The translations under genes and the position numbers were made by a program. Below are positions 1-5,764 of a stretch of DNA of 6,342 nucleotides, one piece after another. How positions within the stretch are numbered: the stretch's first letter is position 1; each line of letters begins with the position of its first letter. The notes beneath the pieces are model-generated. The model searched no databases. It saw only the letters and a list, made by a program, of their open reading frames with translations, and had not been told where the DNA came from. This stretch comes from Chloroflexota bacterium (lineage in GTDB: Bacteria; Chloroflexota; Dehalococcoidia; Dehalococcoidales; UBA2162): positions 1 to 6,342 of the forward strand of contig JACQOL010000165.1 in NCBI GenBank assembly GCA_016202555.1, in the 5' to 3' direction.

Positions 1-7
1 AAAGGGA

Positions 8-1534
8 ATGACATCATTTGAACGCATCAATAAACAGCGCTTAGAAAAGCTGGAGCGGATTCGGGCTGCCGGAATAAAGCCCTACCCGAATAGCTTTCAG
101 CGCAGTCACACCACTGAGCAAGTCGTTACATGGGTCAACGAGAATCTTCCTGTCAGTAAAGAGGTTACACAGGCAACTATTTCGATAAGAAACTTGATAG
201 ATGACACTCCAGAAGTTACTGTTGCTGGTCGGATTACTGCTAGGCGGAAAATGGGTAAGCTCTCCTTCCTTGACCTGCGCGATGGCTCGGGCAAAATTCA
301 ACTTATGGTTGGCAACAAGTTTAATCCTAAAGGGAATGAGCTACTTAATAAGCTATTTAATGAGATTGACATCGGCGATATTCTGGGGATAATCGGACGA
401 CCCTTCCGAACAAGGACCAACGAGCCGACCATTTCTGTATATGAGATTACCCTTCTTGCGAAGTCTCTGGAGCCTTTACCGGAAAAGTGGCACGGGCTGA
501 GCGATGTTGAGACCAGATACCGTCAGCGCTACCTCGACCTCATCAGCAATCCAGAGGTTCATCAGACCTTTAAGCTCCGCAGCTTAGTCATCGCTGCCAT
601 ACGGCAGTTCCTCAACGAGCGAGGATTTATCGAGGTGGAAACGCCGACTCTGCAACCTTCGGCAGGGGGGGCTCTAGCCCGACCGTTTATTACTCATCAT
701 CACGCCCTCGACCAGAATTTTTATCTGCGCATCGCTACCGAACTTCATCTTAAGAGGCTCATTGTCGGTGGCTTTGATAAGGTCTACGAACTGGGTAAGA
801 CTTTTCGTAATGAGGGCATCAATACCCAGCACAACCCTGAGTTCACCGAGATGGAAAGCTACGAAGCCTATGCCGATTACAATGATGTCATGAAAATGGT
901 CGAGGAAATGGTGGCTAAGGTTTGCCAGCAGGTCCTCGGCACACTTGAGGTCAAGTATGGTGAAAATATAATTAACTTTAAGCCGCCCTGGAAGCGCCTT
1001 AGCTTACGTGAGGCAATTCTGGAATACAGCGGTATTGACTTTGTTAAATTCCCCACCGCCCTCGGACTGCGAGAAAAGATGAGCATGATGAAAATCGAAG
1101 CTGACCCCCAGAAAAACTGGGCAAAACTGGTTGACGAGCTCCTCTCTACCATTGTAATGCCTAAAATTATTCAGCCGACCTTCATTATGGACTACCCGGT
1201 CTCGATGTCGCCGCTGGCAAAGTCCAAGCCGGGTGAGGAACGGGTGGTCGAGCGCTTTCAGTCCTTTGCCGGCGGTATTGAGTTTGGCAATGCTTACAGC
1301 GAGCTTAACGACCCCATTGAACAGAGAAAACGTTTTGAAGAACAAATAAAAGAACGCCAGTCCGAAGGCGAAGAACGCTGGGCGATTGACGAAGACTATT
1401 TGCTAGCACTGGAGTACGGCATGCCCCCCACCGGCGGGCTGGGCATCGGCATTGACCGCCTGGTGATGCTCCTCACCAACCAGCAGTCAATCCGAGAGGT
1501 AATCCTGTTCCCACAGCTGAAGGAAAAGGGGTAA
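8..1534 (+). CDS. lysS: Lysyl-tRNA synthetase, class II
   Basis: Cytoplasmic enzyme that charges tRNA-Lys with lysine using ATP. The 508 residues match the usual length of bacterial class II LysRS (about 490-510). An N-terminal OB-fold anticodon-binding domain lies around residues 65-150 (VTVAGRITARRKMGKLSFLD and following). The class II catalytic core follows: a motif 1 region ending in the GGALARPFITHHHALD stretch, motif 2 with FRNEGI at 266-271 and HNPEFTEME at 275-283, and motif 3 with GLGIGIDR at 477-484, whose Arg484 is the ATP-binding arginine. No key residue looks lost. The ATG at 8 gives a normal N-terminus. The bases before it (AAAGGG) sit too close for an ideal ribosome binding site, and only seven upstream bases are visible, so a slightly earlier start cannot be excluded. 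It ends 12 bases before the next gene and probably shares its transcript. Confidence 0.97.
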   Translation: MTSFERINKQRLEKLERIRAAGIKPYPNSFQRSHTTEQVVTWVNENLPVSKEVTQATISIRNLIDDTPEVTVAGRITARRKMGKLSFLDLRDGSGKIQLMVGNKFNPKGNELLNKLFNEIDIGDILGIIGRPFRTRTNEPTISVYEITLLAKSLEPLPEKWHGLSDVETRYRQRYLDLISNPEVHQTFKLRSLVIAAIRQFLNERGFIEVETPTLQPSAGGALARPFITHHHALDQNFYLRIATELHLKRLIVGGFDKVYELGKTFRNEGINTQHNPEFTEMESYEAYADYNDVMKMVEEMVAKVCQQVLGTLEVKYGENIINFKPPWKRLSLREAILEYSGIDFVKFPTALGLREKMSMMKIEADPQKNWAKLVDELLSTIVMPKIIQPTFIMDYPVSMSPLAKSKPGEERVVERFQSFAGGIEFGNAYSELNDPIEQRKRFEEQIKERQSEGEERWAIDEDYLLALEYGMPPTGGLGIGIDRLVMLLTNQQSIREVILFPQLKEKG

Positions 1535-1539
1535 GGAGG
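1533..1539 (+). promoter_or_regulatory. Ribosome binding site of the coiled-coil gene
   Basis: AAGGAGG, a full match to the anti-Shine-Dalgarno, lies seven bases before the ATG at 1547 and overlaps the lysS stop codon (TAA at 1532-1534). It fixes the start of the downstream gene and suggests translation coupled to lysS. Confidence 0.85.
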
Positions 1540-1546
1540 CTAAATA

Positions 1547-2245
1547 ATGCGTTTCTTAGCGCGTCATTGGAGTGAGATATTATTCTCAGGAATGGCAATT
1601 CTATTAGGAATTGCTGGTCTAATTATAGCTATTATAGGCTTAAATATTAGTAACGAGTCGGACAAAACATTAAAAGATACTAATGATACATTGAACTTAA
1701 CGAGCAAAACATTGCAGGATGTAAGCACAACTCAGCAGGAAAGAAGTAAAGTATTGCAGGATGTAAACAAAACTATGCCGGAAACAAACAAAACATTACA
1801 GGATGTAAACAAAACTATGAAGGAAACAAATGAAACATTACGGGATGTAAACACTCTACTCAATACACTCGAGACCAGAACACAAAATGCGGAAGAAACG
1901 TCCATATCCATTTGGTACTCATGGAACCTTTTGTCAGTAACAAACATTGATTTCATTAAGGAGAGACAGGTACAAGCTGCTCATACTACACCACCCTATG
2001 TAGAACAATTGACTTCTACCGAATTCAAAACGACACTTGAAGGGAGAGGCTTACTAACCCCCGAGCAAATACAAAAGATCATAGGTCTAATAGAGAAAGA
2101 TAAAAATACAAGCGAAAGCCAAGTAATCCTCTCGCTTGGCATTGATAAACTCAACCTCCAAGCCAAGACACATAACGTATCAATTGATGTAATCATCGGA
2201 GTTGTTGCTTCCTATACTCAGGAACAAAAGCATAAAACTCCATAG
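1547..2245 (+). CDS. Membrane-anchored coiled-coil repeat protein, function unknown
   Basis: I do not recognise a family. The 232-residue product has one strongly hydrophobic helix at about residues 11-34, probably a membrane anchor. It is followed at residues 40-109 by ten heptads of the form K-T-L/M-x-D/E-V/T-N, grouped as five 14-residue units. The regular hydrophobic positions and Asn/Asp/Thr/Lys content predict a parallel coiled coil or long helical stalk. Residues 115-150 include a short aromatic stretch (SIWYSW), and the last 70 residues look like a small helical domain (LTPEQIQKIIGLIEKD and onward). Arg/His/Trp before the helix do not settle topology. The gene follows lysS by 12 bases with a strong ribosome binding site, so it is very likely expressed. 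Its GC content is far below that of lysS: by hand count 27% in 1621-1680 against 62% in 1381-1440. That suggests later acquisition. A role as scaffold or tether is only an inference from the fold. Confidence 0.85.
   Translation: MRFLARHWSEILFSGMAILLGIAGLIIAIIGLNISNESDKTLKDTNDTLNLTSKTLQDVSTTQQERSKVLQDVNKTMPETNKTLQDVNKTMKETNETLRDVNTLLNTLETRTQNAEETSISIWYSWNLLSVTNIDFIKERQVQAAHTTPPYVEQLTSTEFKTTLEGRGLLTPEQIQKIIGLIEKDKNTSESQVILSLGIDKLNLQAKTHNVSIDVIIGVVASYTQEQKHKTP
1664..1873 (+). repeat. Five tandem 42-bp units inside the coiled-coil gene
   Basis: Units begin at 1664, 1706, 1748, 1790 and 1832, each coding for 14 residues (two heptads). The shared core (A/G)GGATGTAA recurs exactly 42 bases apart at 1716, 1758, 1800 and 1842. 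The third and fourth units are the most alike (KVLQDVNKTMPETN and KTLQDVNKTMKETN); the first is the most diverged. The period is a multiple of three, so gain or loss of a unit would lengthen or shorten the stalk without a frameshift. Confidence 0.9.
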
Positions 2246-2276
2246 TGTAAAATTACCTGACAAACATAATGGAGAG

Positions 2277-2305
2277 TTAGAAGAGGGGCGAAGCCTCTCT
2301 TCTAA
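2277..2305 (+). terminator. 13-bp hairpin after the lysS unit, probable terminator
   Basis: TTAGAAGAGGGGC (2277-2289) pairs with GCCTCTCTTCTAA (2293-2305) across a GAA loop: 13 pairs with a single G-T wobble. It starts 31 bases after the stop codon of the coiled-coil gene. The 3' arm is pyrimidine-rich, but there is no clean T-run after it, so intrinsic termination is likely but not certain. It could also act as an mRNA 3'-end stabiliser. Confidence 0.6.
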
Positions 2306-2329
2306 AATGTCATTGCGAGGAGTCGTCAC

Positions 2330-2400
2330 GTCATTCCAGCGAAGGCTGGAATCCAGGGTAAAGGAAGTTGAGTCTGGATTCTGGCTTTCGCCAGAATGAC
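2330..2400. repeat. Inner inverted-repeat element nested in the outer one
   Basis: The 27-base ends at 2330-2356 and 2374-2400 are inverted copies with 22 of 27 matches. Each end is itself a perfect 7-bp hairpin: TTCCAGC/GCTGGAA on the left and TTCTGGC/GCCAGAA on the right. The differences between the two ends are paired changes that keep both hairpins intact, which suggests that the fold is what is conserved. This resembles a common dispersed bacterial repeat starting GTCATTC. No clear target-site duplication is visible at its edges. Confidence 0.75.
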
Positions 2401-2432
2401 AACAGCGTCTAAACGGAACAGGGTTAGTAGTG

Positions 2433-2438
2433 TATAAT
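2433..2438 (+). promoter_or_regulatory. Possible -10 box for serS inside the repeat
   Basis: A perfect TATAAT lies 65 bases before the serS start, in the non-palindromic part of the outer repeat. No convincing -35 hexamer is present at 16-18 bases upstream (best is AAACGG at 2411-2416), and there is no TGN extension, so this is a weak call. Confidence 0.35.
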
Positions 2439-2490
2439 GATTTATTGAGATTGTCACGTCCCGATTTATCGAGACTCGCAATGACAGGTA

Positions 2491-2497
2491 AAGGAGG
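2491..2497 (+). promoter_or_regulatory. Ribosome binding site of serS
   Basis: AAGGAGG lies six bases before the ATG at 2504 and only four bases after the end of the outer repeat at 2486. It decides the serS start. Confidence 0.85.
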
Positions 2498-2503
2498 AAA
2501 GCT

Positions 2504-3751
2504 ATGCTTGACCTGAAGTTTATCCGCGAAAATATAGAACTGGTGCAGACAGCCATCGCCAACCGCCAGGACACCGCCCCGCTGGATGAAATCCTGGAGC
2601 TTGATACTGAGCGCCGTAAGAAGACACTGGAACTGGAAGACCTGAGGCATACCCGCAAAGAAGTCTCCCGCGAGAAGAAAAAAGCAATTGCCGAAGAGGG
2701 GCGTGACCTACGTATCATGATAAGAGGGCTGGAGGAAGAGGTCAGAAGCCTGGATGACCAGCTTAAAGAACTGCTCCTCAAAATCCCCAATCTCCCCCAC
2801 CCCTCAGTCCCCCTGGGCAAAAGCGAAGAGGATAATATCGTGCTCCGCTCGTGGGGAGAGCCGAAGAGCTTTGATTTCCCACCCGCCCCCCACTGGACGC
2901 TGGGGGAATCCCTGGACATTATTGATTTTGAGAGGGGAGTCAAGCTATCCGGCAGTCGCTTCTATGTGCTCAAAGGATTGGGCGCCCGCCTGCAAAGAGC
3001 CCTTATTGCCTTTATGCTTGACCTCCACACCAGCCGGCACGGCTACCAGGAGATATACCCGCCGTTTATGGTCAAGAAAGAATGTATGGTGGGTTCGGGT
3101 CAATTACCTAAATTTGCTGATAATCTGTATCACGATGCCGAAGAAGACTTCTGGTTTGTGCCGACGGCTGAGGTGCCGGTGACCAACCTCCACCGTGATG
3201 AAATTATCGCCCCCGGGCTTTTACCTATCTATTATGTCGCCTACACCGCCTGTTTCCGCCGCGAAAAAATGTCGGCTGGGAAGGATACCCGGGGCATCAA
3301 ACGAGGACACCAGTTTGATAAAGTCGAGCTATTCAAATTCGTTGAACCATCCACGTCTGAGGTGGAGCTGGAGAAAATGGTCAACGATGCTGAAACAGTC
3401 TGCCAGAAACTAGGGCTACCCTACCGGGTGAAGCAGCTTTGCACGGCCGATTTAGGCTTCGCCGCCACCAAGACTTATGACCTTGAAACCTGGGCGCCGG
3501 GTTGTCAGGAATGGCTGGAGGTAAGCTCCTGTTCAAATTGCGGTGACTTTCAAGCCCGCCGGGCAAACATCCGCTACCGCCCCTCCCCCAGCGACCGACC
3601 TCAGTTCGTCCACACCCTAAATGGCTCCGGATTAGCCCTACCCAGAGTGATGATTGCCATAATGGAAAACTATCAGCAAGCCGATGGCAGTATCCTGGTC
3701 CCAGAAGTTTTGCAACCCTTTGTCGGGCAAAAGATAATTACCCCATCCTGA
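2504..3751 (+). CDS. serS: Seryl-tRNA synthetase, class II
   Basis: Cytoplasmic enzyme that attaches serine to tRNA-Ser (and to tRNA-Sec where present). The 415 residues are close to the usual 420-430 of bacterial SerRS. The start MLDLKFIREN is typical of the family, and residues from about 30 to 105 form the charged two-helix coiled-coil arm that grips the long variable arm of tRNA-Ser. The catalytic core shows the serine-site TAEVP at 221-225, motif 2 from FRRE at 251-254 through SAGKDTRG (257-264) and HQFDKVE (269-275), and motif 3 NGSGLALPR at 373-381 with Arg381. Motif 2 reads FRREKMSAG rather than the commoner FRREAGSAG, a variation that should not affect catalysis. The strong ribosome binding site supports this start. 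The upstream 258 bases are mostly repeat, with no visible T-box leader. Confidence 0.97.
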   Translation: MLDLKFIRENIELVQTAIANRQDTAPLDEILELDTERRKKTLELEDLRHTRKEVSREKKKAIAEEGRDLRIMIRGLEEEVRSLDDQLKELLLKIPNLPHPSVPLGKSEEDNIVLRSWGEPKSFDFPPAPHWTLGESLDIIDFERGVKLSGSRFYVLKGLGARLQRALIAFMLDLHTSRHGYQEIYPPFMVKKECMVGSGQLPKFADNLYHDAEEDFWFVPTAEVPVTNLHRDEIIAPGLLPIYYVAYTACFRREKMSAGKDTRGIKRGHQFDKVELFKFVEPSTSEVELEKMVNDAETVCQKLGLPYRVKQLCTADLGFAATKTYDLETWAPGCQEWLEVSSCSNCGDFQARRANIRYRPSPSDRPQFVHTLNGSGLALPRVMIAIMENYQQADGSILVPEVLQPFVGQKIITPS

Positions 3752-3774
3752 GAAACTGCCAGTGCTGTCTACGA

Positions 3775-3780
3775 TACAAT
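3775..3780 (+). promoter_or_regulatory. Possible -10 box before the URO-D-like gene
   Basis: TACAAT lies 24 bases after the serS stop and 49 bases before the next start. No good -35 hexamer is seen, because the position at 17-base spacing reads GAAACT. The same hexamer occurs in the leaders of the two small membrane-protein genes, which is the main reason to list it. Read-through from serS is equally possible over this 78-base gap. Confidence 0.25.
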
Positions 3781-3813
3781 GTGAACAAAGAATACACTAA
3801 AGTCCTCTGTATC

Positions 3814-3818
3814 AGGAG
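3814..3818 (+). promoter_or_regulatory. Ribosome binding site of the URO-D-like gene
   Basis: AGGAG with 11 bases to the ATG at 3830, a little longer than ideal. It supports the ATG at 3830 over the in-frame ATG at 3842. Confidence 0.6.
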
Positions 3819-3829
3819 CTAATCGCATT

Positions 3830-4840
3830 ATGACAGACAAAATGACCCACTGGGAACGTATCCGGGCAACATTACGGGGACAGGAAAACGACCGGGTGGC
3901 CGTCAGTATGTGGCGCCATTTTTATGGGAGTGAGACTTCAGCCCAGTCGCTAGCTGAAGCAATGCTCGCTTTTCAAAGCAAGTTCGACTGGGACTTTGTG
4001 AAAGTCAATCCCCGTGCTTCCTACCATGGTGAAGGCTGGGGGTTAGGTGTAAAGTATGAAAGTAACCGTGAGCCAAAAGTGGTGCAAACCCCAATCAAGG
4101 AACCCGATGACTGGTTGAAGTTAGAAGTGCTGCCCCTTGACCGGGGCGTGTTGCTAGAACACCTTGAGGCTCTAAAACTAATTGCCAAAGGGCTAAATAG
4201 AGAAGTGCCCTTCCTGATGACGGTGTTTACTCCGCTTTCCATTGCCGCCGATTTAGCTCCTTCTGAGGAAATCTTCTTACAGTACTTACGGCAGCACACC
4301 GATAAAGTCCGCTATGCCCTTGATGTGATAACGGAGACGTTCATTCGGTTCACTAGAGCCTGCTTTGACCGGGGAACAAGCGGTCTCTTTTATGCGACTA
4401 CTTCCTGGGCAACCTCTGACCGCATGACCTCCGAAGAATACCTTGCATTAGCTCGCCCGTACGACCTGAAGATACTTAACGCACTACCTCCGGCCGAATT
4501 TAACATCCTCCACGTTTGCAAGCAGCATAACTTCCTTCGCTTTTTGCAGGATTACCCAGTGCAGGCTTTCAATTGGGATGCGCGAGGGTCAGGTAATCCT
4601 TCTCTCGCCGAAGGTAGGAGTATGGTTAAGGGAAAGGTTGTCATTGGTGGGATAAGGCACGGCAAAGACTTGGTTGAGGCCAAACCACAGCAGCTGACTG
4701 ACGAGGTATCTGAACTGAGGTCAAGCATGGGCCAGAATGGCTGGATGTTGAGTGCTGGTTGTACCTTCATGCCAGAAACACCCGAAATTAACTTATTAAC
4801 TATCCGTAAAGCAGTGGAGAAGAAACCTGCTTCCCCGTAA
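3830..4840 (+). CDS. URO-D superfamily protein, corrinoid-methyltransferase-like
   Basis: The 336 residues have the length and layout of the uroporphyrinogen decarboxylase / MtaA-MtbA superfamily (TIM barrel). It is unlikely to be HemE. The N-terminal substrate signature (QAGRYLP type) is missing, with RVAVSMWRHF in its place, and the C-terminal GHG catalytic-histidine motif is replaced by SAGCTFMPETP. Instead it keeps H228-x-C230 (LHVC) and C311 (AGC followed by PETP), the HxC...C pattern that binds zinc and activates a thiol in methylcobamide:coenzyme M methyltransferases and their relatives. The family theme IGGI appears near residues 273-276, before a stretch like the PEEV helix of these proteins. 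The likely role is methyl or one-carbon transfer with a cobamide partner, or another zinc-dependent C-S or C-C reaction; the substrate is unknown. No corrinoid-binding protein gene is next to it. It follows serS by 78 bases on the same strand. Confidence 0.85.
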   Translation: MTDKMTHWERIRATLRGQENDRVAVSMWRHFYGSETSAQSLAEAMLAFQSKFDWDFVKVNPRASYHGEGWGLGVKYESNREPKVVQTPIKEPDDWLKLEVLPLDRGVLLEHLEALKLIAKGLNREVPFLMTVFTPLSIAADLAPSEEIFLQYLRQHTDKVRYALDVITETFIRFTRACFDRGTSGLFYATTSWATSDRMTSEEYLALARPYDLKILNALPPAEFNILHVCKQHNFLRFLQDYPVQAFNWDARGSGNPSLAEGRSMVKGKVVIGGIRHGKDLVEAKPQQLTDEVSELRSSMGQNGWMLSAGCTFMPETPEINLLTIRKAVEKKPASP

Positions 4841-4958
4841 ATCGGTGGAACATGTTGAAGTTGTCAGTCCAGTAACATTACAAATCCACTTATGGCCAAA
4901 GGGATACTAACCTGCCATCAAAGCACCAGCCGGAAGGTCTTCTCAAAAGCTTTACCTG

Positions 4959-4989
4959 TTGAACGGAATGGTGTGCCACAATGTACAAT
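4959..4989 (+). promoter_or_regulatory. Possible promoter of the first small membrane-protein gene
   Basis: TTGAAC (4959-4964) and TACAAT (4984-4989) are separated by 19 bases, a long but usable spacing for a housekeeping sigma factor. The start codon follows about 70 bases later. The TACAAT part recurs in the leader of the next gene at a matching distance. Confidence 0.35.
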
Positions 4990-5015
4990 ACACAGAACTC
5001 AAACGTTTGAATTAG
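4983..5015 (+). repeat. Leader repeat, copy 1
   Basis: These 33 bases match 5691-5723 at 25 positions, starting with GTACAATA and ACAGAAC and ending in TTTGA-x-TTA. Both copies lie about 75 bases before the start of a small two-helix membrane protein gene (76 here, 74 for copy 2), so the leader and gene look like one repeated unit. Confidence 0.6.
4999..5010. promoter_or_regulatory. 12-bp perfect palindrome, possible operator
   Basis: TCAAACGTTTGA is fully self-complementary and starts nine bases after the TACAAT box, so a regulator bound here would cover the expected transcription start. The right half (TTTGA) is kept in the second leader, but the left half is not. Operator function is inferred from position and symmetry only. 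Confidence 0.35.
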
Positions 5016-5058
5016 TATTTAAATTAGTGGATAATTTACTTAATACCACAAACAAACC

Positions 5059-5610
5059 GTGAGCTCCATGAAAAGGAAGTTTTGGTCACTCGGCTCGGTA
5101 CTAGCGCTGGTAATTATTGTTCTCAGTTTGCCAGCACTGGTATATCTCATTTTTCAGCAAGACTTTGGAGACAAGTCTCCGCCTTTTAATGAGTTGAAGA
5201 TAATGTCGGGTCAGGTGGAGAACGTAGAGTTAGTTGATAAATATAACTCGAATGACAACATTTACGACCAAGACGTTTACATTAAGTTACGGTGGTTACC
5301 CACTCGATTCGTATACGGAGAACCATATGAATTGGAAGTGTACCAAGCATTGAAGGAGCAGGGCTCTTTCCAGCTTTGGGTCGGACGAGGTGAGGTCTGG
5401 CAAGTAGCAGTAGATGGCATAGTAATTAGCTCCTACCAATCCCGAGTTGCCTTAGGAAAATCTAATGCAATGGTGGGAAAGATTTTCGTTTCATGTTTCA
5501 TAGGTTTCTTTCTGGCAGTGTTTCCGGGTATTTATCTATACTTGAGATTTAAGAAGACCCGTGGTCCCGAGTATTCGATGTTTCAATCGCACCTTAAGCG
5601 GAGCAGGTAA
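5059..5610 (+). CDS. Small two-helix membrane protein, function unknown
   Basis: I do not recognise a family. The 183-residue product from GTG 5059 has a basic N-terminus (KRK at 5-7) and a membrane helix at about 11-32. A soluble middle of about 105 residues contains likely beta-strands (QVENVELVDKY, DVYIKLRW, GSFQLWVG, AVDGIVISSYQ). A second helix lies at about 142-162, followed by a basic tail (RFKKTRG and LKRSR). The positive ends suggest both termini are cytoplasmic and the middle lies outside. This is the same plan as the next gene, although I see no convincing sequence identity between the proteins. The start is uncertain: there is no Shine-Dalgarno, an in-frame stop at 5041-5043 limits extension, and ATG 5068 (180 residues) is an equally good choice. 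A 218-base gap separates it from the URO-D-like gene, so it probably has its own promoter. Confidence 0.75.
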   Translation: MSSMKRKFWSLGSVLALVIIVLSLPALVYLIFQQDFGDKSPPFNELKIMSGQVENVELVDKYNSNDNIYDQDVYIKLRWLPTRFVYGEPYELEVYQALKEQGSFQLWVGRGEVWQVAVDGIVISSYQSRVALGKSNAMVGKIFVSCFIGFFLAVFPGIYLYLRFKKTRGPEYSMFQSHLKRSR

Positions 5611-5637
5611 CCGAGCAAATGAGGAATTCAATCAAGC

Positions 5638-5660
5638 TTTGTGCACCTTTATAGCACAAA
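5638..5660. other. 7-bp hairpin after the first small membrane-protein gene
   Basis: TTTGTGC (5638-5644) pairs with GCACAAA (5654-5660) over a nine-base loop, 27 bases after the stop codon. No T-run follows, so terminator function is doubtful. It lies directly beside copy 1 of the tRNA-end repeat. Confidence 0.4.
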
Positions 5661-5661
5661 A

Positions 5662-5687
5662 AGTTCACAAAAAGTAAACTGGGCGGT
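5662..5687. repeat. Copy 1 of the tRNA-Val 3'-end repeat (att-like)
   Basis: These 26 bases match 6251-6276 at 24 positions, with differences at the tenth and fourteenth bases. In the other copy the last eight bases are the 3' end of the tRNA-Val gene, including its discriminator base. Here they stand alone, with no tRNA body after them. The two copies lie 589 bases apart in direct orientation and bracket one complete gene. A duplicated tRNA 3' end is what site-specific integration leaves, but local duplication would do the same. Confidence 0.7.
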
Positions 5688-5690
5688 GGT

Positions 5691-5723
5691 GTACAATAGA
5701 CAGAACCAGGACATTTGAGTTAT
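5691..5723 (+). repeat. Leader repeat, copy 2, with TACAAT box
   Basis: Partner of 4983-5015 (25 of 33 bases). TACAAT at 5692-5697 could be a -10 box, but no -35 is visible at a normal distance. The copy starts only three bases after the tRNA-end repeat, so promoter or leader and repeat are effectively fused. Confidence 0.55.
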
Positions 5724-5764
5724 GCCTTGGACTAAGTAAGAATTAAATAAATGTAACCAGTTCA

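Larger units (their letters stand above)
2308..2486. repeat. Outer inverted-repeat element (degenerate, MITE/REP-like)
   Basis: TGTCATTGCGAG at 2308-2319 is a perfect inverted match of CTCGCAATGACA at 2475-2486. The right end also carries a small imperfect hairpin (2459-2474). The termini resemble a dispersed, non-coding repeat type that begins GTCATTGCGAG and occurs in many bacterial genomes. The left arm looks shortened relative to the right one, and a second element occupies the middle. No transposase is present; the short reading frames crossing it are artefacts of the repeat. Confidence 0.75.

Noticed and set aside
877..1345. Overlapping - strand frames of 91 and 113 codons inside lysS
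   Set aside because: They are shadows of a strongly conserved gene, with low-complexity composition and no start signals.
1664..1873. Regularly spaced repeats considered as a CRISPR array
   Set aside because: The units are contiguous, in frame and code for a heptad pattern; there are no unique spacers between identical repeats.
2246..2503. T-box or other riboswitch leader before serS
   Set aside because: No T-box consensus, specifier loop or antiterminator sequence is visible; the space is taken up by the hairpin and nested repeats.
2180..2650. 156-codon - strand frame and 65-codon + strand frame (2202-2399) across the intergenic region
   Set aside because: Both are made largely of repeat sequence, have no ribosome binding site and overlap real genes or the hairpin.
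2326..2943. 205-codon open frame on the - strand
   Set aside because: It runs antisense to serS and through the inverted repeat. Its C-terminal part is the familiar spurious peptide produced by this repeat type, and serS is certain on the other strand.
3830..4840. hemE, uroporphyrinogen decarboxylase
   Set aside because: The QAGRYLP-type N-terminal signature and the C-terminal GHG motif are absent, and a zinc-site pattern of the methyltransferase branch is present.
4841..4958. Terminator after the URO-D-like gene
   Set aside because: Only short palindromes (AACATGTT at 4849-4856, AAAGCTTT at 4946-4953) were found, with no GC-rich stem followed by a T-run.
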